From JAJCYL01 sp965206015 (GTDB taxonomy: Bacteria > Bacteroidota > Bacteroidia > Cytophagales > Cyclobacteriaceae), in the NCBI GenBank assembly GCA_965206015.1, contig CBDBIW010000015.1, positions 930,001 through 994,000 of the forward strand: a stretch of 64,000 bases of DNA, in the 5' to 3' direction. This document shows positions 7,791-14,274 of this stretch, one piece after another; positions within the stretch are counted from its first letter, which is position 1; every line of letters begins with the position of its first letter. The translations under genes and the position numbers were made by a program. Under the pieces are notes generated by a model that was not told the origin of the DNA, searched no databases, and was given only the letters and a program-made list of their open reading frames with translations.

Positions 7791-8540
7791 ATGAGATTAT
7801 TTATTCTGGCAGCGGGTACAGGGTCGAGGTTAATGCCTTTGACCAAAAACACCCCCAAATCACTACTCGACCTTGGGGACGGCACTACGCTGCTTGAACG
7901 TCAGTTAAACAATGCCATTGACAGCGGAATTATAGATGACATCATCATTCTAACTGGATATAGAAAGGAACAAATTGAGGCGAAGATTCTCGAGTATAAG
8001 GACAAAGTAAAAATCAAGACCATTTACAATCCCTTCTACGAGAATTCAAATAATCTCTTTTCCCTCTATTTTGCTTTTAACCTAATGCTCCGGAAGGATT
8101 TCATGATCACCAATGGAGACAATGTCTATGTAAAGGGAACTTATAAAAAGATTGACGACTTAATACAAGACGAGGGCATCACTATAACTATCGACTACAA
8201 AGACCAATATGATGAGGACGACATGAAAGTGACGTTCCTCGAAGATAAATTGGTGAAGAAAGTTCACAAGGAAATCCCTTTGGATAAAACCGATGCAGAG
8301 TCTGTTGGTTTAGCCATTGTAAAAGGTAAGCGTAGCCGAAAACTCTTCCAGAGAAAAGTAGTTCAAATGATCAAAGACGAAGCTAATATCAACAAGTACT
8401 GGTTGGTGATCTTCAATGAATTGGTCAAAGAGGGTATTCCCGTCAATACAGTCGAAATTGCAGAATCTGACTGGAGAGAGATGGATTTCCACCCTGATTT
8501 GAAAAATTTGAGGGAGATGGTCTTTAAAGACATTCTATAG
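7791..8540 (+). CDS. LicC/PntC-like NTP-transferase (phosphonate or phosphocholine cytidylyltransferase family)
   Basis: 249-residue sugar-nucleotidyltransferase fold. The N-terminal LAAGTGSRLMPLT loop (6-18) and KSLLDLG form the nucleotide site. NPFYENSNNLFSLYFA near residue 80 is the pattern of the LicC/PntC subgroup, which makes CDP-choline or CMP-aminoethylphosphonate. TNGDNVY and SDWREMDFH supply probable metal-binding Asp residues. It is the last gene of the rightward operon. With the cytidylyltransferase domain of PepM it makes two candidate CMP-transferases in one locus, so each may act on a different substrate. A hexose-1-phosphate nucleotidyltransferase is a weaker alternative. Confidence 0.8.
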   Translation: MRLFILAAGTGSRLMPLTKNTPKSLLDLGDGTTLLERQLNNAIDSGIIDDIIILTGYRKEQIEAKILEYKDKVKIKTIYNPFYENSNNLFSLYFAFNLMLRKDFMITNGDNVYVKGTYKKIDDLIQDEGITITIDYKDQYDEDDMKVTFLEDKLVKKVHKEIPLDKTDAESVGLAIVKGKRSRKLFQRKVVQMIKDEANINKYWLVIFNELVKEGIPVNTVEIAESDWREMDFHPDLKNLREMVFKDIL

Positions 8541-8683
8541 GGACTTCCAAAAATCAACTTATTGATCATTAATTGACTATGCTTTATTGCTATATTGAAT
8601 AACTGTTAGTGCAGTTGTTTTTGAGAGGATTCCAGTGTTAAACCCCTGAGAAGTTTTCGCATAATTCCTGCAAATCATCAATT
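8541..8683. other. Gene-free stretch between phosphonate locus and MITE
   Basis: No ORF with recognisable coding pattern was seen here. It ends in the caatt that serves as the left target duplication of the element at 8684-8856. Confidence 0.6.
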
Positions 8684-8856
8684 AAGACCGTTGCAAAACC
8701 GGTATCAATTTCAATTCACATTTATAATTTGAAGAATTTTTGCTTTATAATGTCATCAATTTTTGTGTTTTTCGATGTTTTTAAGGTGTCTATACTTGTT
8801 TTTTATGCTCATTTTCCCTCAATTGTATAATTAGCCAAACCCCTTGCAACGGTCTT
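8684..8856. mobile_element. MITE-like nonautonomous element, 173 bp
   Basis: Perfect 13-bp terminal inverted repeats (aagaccgttgcaa at 8684-8696, ttgcaacggtctt at 8844-8856) enclose an A/T-rich, non-coding interior. Both ends are flanked by the same five bases, caatt (8679-8683 and 8857-8861), as expected of a target-site duplication. The terminal sequence resembles IS5-group ends, and IS5-type transposase debris lies close by. The structure is seen directly; mobilisation by an IS5 relative is inference. Confidence 0.7.
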
Positions 8857-9036
8857 CAATTGGTCACAGAGCTGAGAGATAAAGAGATGCTATTCTTTTT
8901 CTGGTTTTCCTAAAGCTACAGGGTTGTTTTGGAGAGTTGGTTTGATTTTCCCTCATCGGCACTTCTAAGTTAGCATTAGCATGCGCAAATAAGTCCAATT
9001 GCTGTTGTTGATTCAAGTGAGTACACAATCAGCCAG

Positions 9037-9105
9037 TTGACTTTTTTATATCCTTGAGCCAGTGACTATCATGAACAGATGCTTTCCTGATATTTACACT
9101 TGGAA
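9037..9105 (-). pseudogene. Transposase fragment (IS5-type DDE region), very short
   Basis: Read on the minus strand this gives a short peptide with ASVHDSHWL, close to the ASVHDSQ box before the second catalytic Asp in IS5-family transposases. It ends at a stop after about 20 residues. The opposite orientation to the next fragment implies a second insertion or a rearrangement. The match is short, so the call is tentative. Confidence 0.35.
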
Positions 9106-9163
9106 AAACACCTTTGACAGAACAAACTCCACCAAATTTGTGCCCATTCTCCTCTTGTAGACA

Positions 9164-9437
9164 GTGCTATCCAGCAGGTTCTCAAGGTTCATTGATTTCA
9201 ATACCCTAAAAAGCTGCTGCCCGCTATCAATACCCATGTATTTGAGCGGTCAAATCAACCGCTTCAAGATATTCATACTCCAACGTTATTATGGATTAGG
9301 AGATAGTCAAATGGAATATCAAATACTGGACAGAACCAGTTTTTAAAACATTTTCAGGATTAGAAACGGGTGATAAAGTTCCTGATGAAAAAACAGCATG
9401 GAGTTTTACAGAACGTGTAACAAAAACAGGGTTAGCA
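9164..9437 (+). pseudogene. IS5-family transposase N-terminal fragment, frameshifted
   Basis: The plus strand reads FKIFILQRYYGLGDSQMEYQ then, after a one-base shift near 9345, KTFSGLETGDKVPDEKTAW and TERVTKTGLAEEL. These are the usual N-terminal landmarks of IS5 transposases (ILQR.YGLSD.Q.EYQ, GDKVPD..T.W, LTK.GLAEEL). Similarity stops at about 9437, where a PadR reading frame on the other strand begins. No catalytic DDE domain remains. It is a dead remnant that truncates the neighbouring regulator. Confidence 0.75.
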
Positions 9438-9439
9438 GA

Positions 9440-9618
9440 AGAATTAAGGTATCCCTTATACTCCAATCGATAAAGCGCAGAATGCAGTGCTCCAATGCTG
9501 GAATTCTTACCAGCCTTGTCTGCTAACAATTCTTTTACAGCCACACCATAGGCACTTTCGCCACAGGATTCCCTCCTACAGCTAATAAAACCAATTTTTC
9601 GAATGCTCCGATTTTCAT
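9440..9618 (-). pseudogene. PadR-family transcriptional regulator, truncated and frameshifted
   Basis: From ATG at 9618 the minus strand reads MKIGAFEKLVLLAVG. After a frameshift it reads ESAYGVAVKELLADKAGK and SSIGALHSALYRLEYKGYL. This is the winged-helix N-terminus of PadR regulators that in Cytophagales usually precede FtsX/MacB-type permease genes. The C-terminal half is missing at the junction with the IS5 fragment. No permease is left downstream. Confidence 0.7.
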
Positions 9619-9899
9619 ATCCTTATTATTTTCCTAACAGCAGAACAACTATTCGGATTTATTCCCTATTTGCAAAGTAAATGTACGCCTACCTTAAAAT
9701 AGTTACATGAAAGACAGACAGTTGGGACTTAGGTTGCACCATGAATTAGTCCCGCAGGGATGATAGGTCTATAGCGACATCAGGCAAAATAATTGAGCCC
9801 TTAATGATATATGGACGGATACAAAATTGATAGAACCGTTCCTGCAGGACACTCCGTATTTATTCCTGAAATTCAATTTTTATGTTCACAGTACTCCAA
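9619..9899. other. Intergenic stretch with a short GC hairpin
   Basis: No gene is seen. A small inverted motif around agtcccgcagggat (9751-9764) lies downstream of the leftward transporter gene and may act as a terminator or be a dispersed repeat. Confidence 0.3.
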
Positions 9900-11456
9900 T
9901 TAACCAGTCTCCCACATTTCTTCCTCTTCTTCAAGGTCTTCAGATAGCAGTGCCTTTATGTGTTCTTTCTCAAAAAATCTACTGGCATACATTCGAATTG
10001 GTACTAAGGCTGCGATCATTAGCGGAAATAGAATACCGATTATTGACGTTTTGAGGATCCAAAGAATCACAAAGCAAGCAGACTGTATTATGGTAAAACG
10101 ATGAACAACTTTTGGCGGGACGATTTTCAAATAGTGCGTGTCGGGGTAAAGTTTGGGATCCATGATCCAAAGCATCATACGATCATAAAATTGATTTCCG
10201 GTTAGAGAAGCAAATCCCATATAGAGAAACAAGCCAAACAAAACGGCCATAGGAATCATCGCAAAATATGCACTGAAGAAGACAGAAACAGCAATCATCA
10301 GGTGTATGAATAAACCTGAGACCCGTGTCTCTCTAACAGAAACAATTTTTTCCTTCTTTTGGCCGCCTTCATCTACTACCTGAACGTTTGCCAAACTGCG
10401 AACGTGGTTTAATGAGTGTACGGTGGCTGCTACTATCCAGGGCAGTGCAAAAACGGATGCTACCAGGATTATTAATCCAACAACGAGAAGGTCCAGGTGA
10501 TAGCCCATTCCCTTCTTAAGTTTGTTATCGGTGGCGTTCACTAAGCGTGTGGTAATGTTTTGGTCCAAAAATAGAAGGATCGTTGCCAGAATTGCCGGGC
10601 CTATAGACCCGAATATAACCCAGGTAGGAATATCAAAAATATTAACTAGCCAATCCCGACCACTAGTAGTAGACACTGTATCAGGTACTGCCGGTCTATT
10701 TAATATTACGTCTGGAAAAGACAGTGCAAGTAAAGTCATGGCCAGAATTGCAATTGTCGGTCCGAAATCACTGAGGAAATTCCTGAGGGTTCTTCTAAGG
10801 TAAGAGGAATTGGTTGACTGTTTTAAAAAACGTGAGATACTGAAAGTCCCCATAGCTACCATAAATGTGAGAAAAGCACTTGACAGGCCAAATCCCTCAG
10901 GTCCAAATGCGCTGATGGTATCTTTAACGGCCTCGACTATAAATATTACCGAAATTAATGCAGCAAAGATTTCATCCGTAAAGCGAGTGAAATATTGCAT
11001 CAAGGCACTGGCATCAGTTATGGCCAATATGATCATTAAAACTCCTGACCATATTCCAACCCAGGCATAAGTTGCCAGAAATGGTATCTCCAACTGCTGG
11101 CAAGACACATATAACAAGCCCGTGAAAATGGTTATGGGTCCTGTCCCTCCAAGAATAGTTAATGGTTGGCCGGAAAAAATTGCAAATGCAATCCCTCCGA
11201 TTGCAGTAACCACGATCATTTCCATTATGCCAATTTCATTGCCAGTCAACAGGCCCGTTAATGCCCCAAAAGCAATAGCATTGGCCAGAGCTGCGAAATA
11301 AAGGAACAATGTAGTGCCGGCCACCTTCGAGTGAAGACCTTGCTTAAAGTCATCTATATAATGAGGTTTTCGGCGGCATATATCCTCAATTATTCCACCA
11401 AATGGTCTACCTGTCCATTCTAGTCCTCCATTCACATTTCCTGAATTGTTGTCCAT
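9900..11456 (-). CDS. SLC4-like bicarbonate (anion) transporter
   Basis: 518-residue polytopic inner-membrane protein with about 11-13 hydrophobic segments. The N-terminal signature RPFGGIIEDICRRKPHYIDDF and the pore segment FSGQPLTILGGTGP are those of the SLC4/anion-exchange transport domain; eukaryotic members carry a large cytosolic N-domain that is absent here. The C-terminus ends in an acidic tail (EDLEEEEEMWE). It is the last gene of a leftward set that begins with a beta-carbonic anhydrase, which supports bicarbonate as the substrate. Direction of transport and coupling ion cannot be told from sequence. Confidence 0.85.
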   Translation of the reverse strand: MDNNSGNVNGGLEWTGRPFGGIIEDICRRKPHYIDDFKQGLHSKVAGTTLFLYFAALANAIAFGALTGLLTGNEIGIMEMIVVTAIGGIAFAIFSGQPLTILGGTGPITIFTGLLYVSCQQLEIPFLATYAWVGIWSGVLMIILAITDASALMQYFTRFTDEIFAALISVIFIVEAVKDTISAFGPEGFGLSSAFLTFMVAMGTFSISRFLKQSTNSSYLRRTLRNFLSDFGPTIAILAMTLLALSFPDVILNRPAVPDTVSTTSGRDWLVNIFDIPTWVIFGSIGPAILATILLFLDQNITTRLVNATDNKLKKGMGYHLDLLVVGLIILVASVFALPWIVAATVHSLNHVRSLANVQVVDEGGQKKEKIVSVRETRVSGLFIHLMIAVSVFFSAYFAMIPMAVLFGLFLYMGFASLTGNQFYDRMMLWIMDPKLYPDTHYLKIVPPKVVHRFTIIQSACFVILWILKTSIIGILFPLMIAALVPIRMYASRFFEKEHIKALLSEDLEEEEEMWETG

Positions 11457-11539
11457 AGATTATTAGTATTTATTTAAAGTCAAAATTTTATTTTACTCTC
11501 TCATAACTTTCGTAATGCCGCCCTTATATTTGTTCCTTC

Positions 11540-12356
11540 TTATTTGTAATTACCGGTTTGAAAAAACGGAATCTTCCGATCAGATGCTATTCTTTTTGGT
11601 TGAATTCTGTAATAGGATTTTGTAGTAAATCCTTTGACCGCTTCCAGCGATGTAGGTGGATTTCTTTCATCTTCGCTTCTACTAATATAGATAGAATGCC
11701 CACCGTGACCTACCCTCACATAACCAAGTAGATGAAAAAACTCTTCAGCCCAAAGAAAAGTTACCTGCATACCCAACCTAAAAATCAATGGACCAGAACT
11801 GGTCTTGCTAATTCCCACCAACCAATTTAATTTCTCATGATACTTGAACATTCTCATCCTCCGGGACAATCGAATCCAAAATGGTGCAATACGTTTAGCC
11901 ATATAAAACCTCTTCTCTCCTTGTTCCTGATAAAGGGGCATAAATATCTGACCCCCAAATGGTACCCTTCAAGGTTCCCTGCAAATGTTCCATTAATCCT
12001 AATAGAATCGGCACTCCTACAATTCCAGCTAAAGCACGATTTCTCAGTGTATCTCTCAACATTATAAATGGAGAACTCAACTTCAATTCCGATATTTCCT
12101 GGTCATCAGATTCAGTTAATCAAACCCGGTTTAGATCCTCATCGATATACCTCACTTCACTTGCAAGAGCACTTAAGTTACCGGCAAGACCTACTATGAA
12201 TCCATTGATATGAGGCTTTTTAGCTTCGAGCACGGTAAAAACTTCTATCAGTGCTTGAATTCCTGACGTTTCGTTGCCATGCACTTCAGCTACAAAAATC
12301 AACATTGGACCATCTGACTCTGTATTGTACTGACCAATTATTCTTTTTGTCTTCAT
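11540..12356 (-). pseudogene. Aspartoacylase/AstE-like zinc peptidase family gene, decayed
   Basis: Three successive pieces on the minus strand. 12356-12120 has HGNETSGIQAL (zinc ligands) and RYIDEDLNRV, then a TGA where the family normally has Trp, so TGG to TGA is likely. The same frame goes on (PFIMLRDTLRNRALAG, GLMEHLQGTL) to 11895, with the central HTxS zinc-ligand region missing. After another shift, 11941-11540 gives the C-terminal part (MPLYQEQGEKRF onward, HEKLNWLVGI). Nonsense mutation, deletion and frameshift make the gene dead. It lies between carbonic anhydrase and transporter genes, with gaps of about 20 and 83 nt. The original substrate is unknown. Confidence 0.75.
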
Positions 12357-12376
12357 CTCGGTTTATTTAAATCTCA

Positions 12377-13036
12377 CTAGTCCATCATGGGTAGCACTGG
12401 TTGGTTGAAGATTTTAATATTTTTGAAGGTGACTTTTCCTGTTTTTACTGAGTACATGCCGCCTACCAGACCTATTTCTCTACTAGTGATCATGCCTGCG
12501 AGAACAGGGCTTCGTTCTTTAACCTGATTAATTGCTATTTCAACATTATTCTCAGCAACTTTTTGTACGAAATCCATATTGTTGGATGTCCTGTCTCCGC
12601 TTTCGGCAATATCGGCAACTGCTGGACGAATGTGACTTAGTAGTTTCGTCAGATTACCCAGTTGGGCATTATCACAAGCACCTTTTATAGCACCACAATT
12701 GCTGTGGCCAAGGATAACTACGAGTTTTGCACCGGCGATTTTGCAAGCAAACTCCATGCTTCCCAGGATATCTTCATTGATAAAGTTACCAGCTATCCGT
12801 ATGCTAAAAATATCGCCTAGACCCTGGTCAAATATGAGCTCTGCTGGTACCCGTGAATCTATACAGCTTAATATTACCGCAAAGGGGTGTTGAGATTCAC
12901 TGGTTTCATTGACTTGCTGTAGCAAGTTGCGATTGGTCTTCAAATTTTTCACAAACCTGTCGTTGCCTTCTTTTAATATTTCCAAAGCCAACTCTGGTGT
13001 GAGTGCCTCTTGAGTTTCTTTTGTATGCGTTCTCAA
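12377..13036 (-). CDS. Beta-class carbonic anhydrase
   Basis: 219-residue zinc enzyme for reversible hydration of CO2. Zinc ligands are visible as Cys58, His111 and Cys114 (CIDSR and GHSNCGAIKGA), with the Asp60-Arg62 dyad. GDIFSIRIAGNFI is also characteristic. No signal peptide is seen, so it acts in the cytoplasm. It is first in a leftward set with a dead aspartoacylase-like gene and an SLC4-like transporter, a CO2/bicarbonate supply module. A hairpin (13093-13112) lies just upstream and could be an operator. Confidence 0.92.
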   Translation of the reverse strand: MRTHTKETQEALTPELALEILKEGNDRFVKNLKTNRNLLQQVNETSESQHPFAVILSCIDSRVPAELIFDQGLGDIFSIRIAGNFINEDILGSMEFACKIAGAKLVVILGHSNCGAIKGACDNAQLGNLTKLLSHIRPAVADIAESGDRTSNNMDFVQKVAENNVEIAINQVKERSPVLAGMITSREIGLVGGMYSVKTGKVTFKNIKIFNQPVLPMMD

Positions 13037-13341
13037 TGCTTGATTTTTTTAAATGCTAAATAGTTATAAACTCCTAACTTTATAATCAGGTCCAATTGAC
13101 AATAGTCAATTGTGGACAACATCATTGATGTCACTCTCACTATAAGCGTTAGTTCAGCTTATTGATATTGAAAAAATTGATCTGATTATCTCAACCTTGA
13201 TAATGCCTGATTTGAACTAACCAATTGCACTCAATATGTAAATTGGTAGTAACAATGAACATTATAGGCTGTAGTCATTTTGACGAAGTAGTCATTGAAG
13301 CGGTAATTTCAGAATGTCCGGGACTTACCTCATTAAAATCT
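13037..13341. other. Intergenic region with an inverted repeat
   Basis: No convincing gene. A perfect 8-bp inverted repeat, caattgac/gtcaattg at 13093-13112 with a 4-nt loop, lies 57 nt upstream of the carbonic anhydrase start. It may be a regulator site. Confidence 0.4.
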
Positions 13342-13686
13342 TTAGTTCCAGTGTTCTGGTGGTTGGGTGGGTACCTCACCGTGGATACCTATGAAATACC
13401 GGATATATAAATAGTTATGATAAACTATTGTAGACATTTTCAAATTGTTCTTTACTGGGAACTCACAATTAAATTTTAAATTATCCTCACTTTCCCCAGA
13501 GTCCCTTCCCTCGTTCTTATCACTTTCTTCAAGGGGATTCTCGCATAAAGTATACTTTTGCTTTAATTCCTTGGATAACACAAGGGTGGCAGAAAATGAA
13601 GTTGTAGTCATTAGAACAACCATTGCCCAAAGAATAACCTGATGAATCAGCTTTAAAGATTTTTTATAACTTGTCGTCCATTTCAT
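13342..13686 (-). CDS. Small secreted or membrane-anchored protein, unknown function
   Basis: 114 residues with a basic N-terminus and one hydrophobic segment (about 14-34), ending its first part in TTTSFSATLV, which could be a signal peptide or anchor. The middle is acidic (ESDKNEGRDSGESED), and two Cys are present. The C-terminus ends in TQPPEHWN; a PPE-type tail is common in small Bacteroidota periplasmic proteins. It is monocistronic and no family is recognised. Confidence 0.5.
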   Translation of the reverse strand: MKWTTSYKKSLKLIHQVILWAMVVLMTTTSFSATLVLSKELKQKYTLCENPLEESDKNEGRDSGESEDNLKFNCEFPVKNNLKMSTIVYHNYLYIRYFIGIHGEVPTQPPEHWN

Positions 13687-13973
13687 TTTTTGGGTATGCC
13701 CTCTCTGAAAAAAAGGACATTGTAATAATATGACTCTAATATAAGAGTATTACCATGAAGTAGTGAATGACCCGTCATGATTTTTTAAAACACAGTGCTT
13801 TTTAACGGCTATTCTGCATTTGCAATTTGGAAATAGTTAAATGCAAACATTCTGCTCAATTTGAAGGACATTTTATGGAATAATCCGAAATATCTCGAGC
13901 TTATAAGCAGCAATGGCTGTTGAATTAATTTTCAGTTGATACCTTTAATATATCACAAGTCTAAGGACATGGT
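13687..13973. other. Intergenic region
   Basis: About 290 nt of A/T-rich sequence without a supported gene or clear repeat. Confidence 0.5.
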
Positions 13974-14271
13974 ATGATTATAAGAATTTTTAAAGCAATC
14001 ATTCCAATTCAATTACACAATGAATTTGAAGAGAAATTCAAGGAAACATCAGTTCCACCGGTGAAAACTTTCGACGGGCTCCTATCGCTTGAAATCGGTA
14101 AACCAACCCAATGGAATTCCAATCAATACTTGATGATTACCCATTGGGACCATGAGGAGAGTCTGAAGATTTTTACAGGTGAAAAAATGGAATGAAGCTC
14201 ATATTCCGAATGGCATGGAAAAGTATATTTTCAGATGCACAGTTGACCACTATTTTAGCATAGATATTTAG
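13974..14271 (+). pseudogene. ABM-type (antibiotic biosynthesis monooxygenase) small protein, frameshifted
   Basis: The first 68 residues (MIIRIFKAII ... SLEIGKPTQW, LMITHWDHEESLKIF) have the ferredoxin-like ABM fold pattern with a strand ending in THW. In a run of six A near 14182 the frame shifts. The next frame completes the protein (WNEAHIPNGMEKYIFRCTVDHYFSI) and stops at 14271. A complete protein of about 98 residues would result from one base change, so this is a fresh mutation or a sequencing error. Family members include small oxygenases and heme-degrading enzymes; the substrate is unknown. Confidence 0.6.
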
Positions 14272-14274
14272 CCC

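Noticed and set aside
8680..8861. CRISPR or small RNA interpretation of the inverted-repeat element
   Set aside because: Only one pair of inverted ends, with a target duplication outside; there are no regularly spaced direct repeats.
13225..13410. 61-codon plus-strand frame near the small secreted protein gene
   Set aside because: Overlaps the 3' end of the better supported minus-strand gene and has no recognisable feature.
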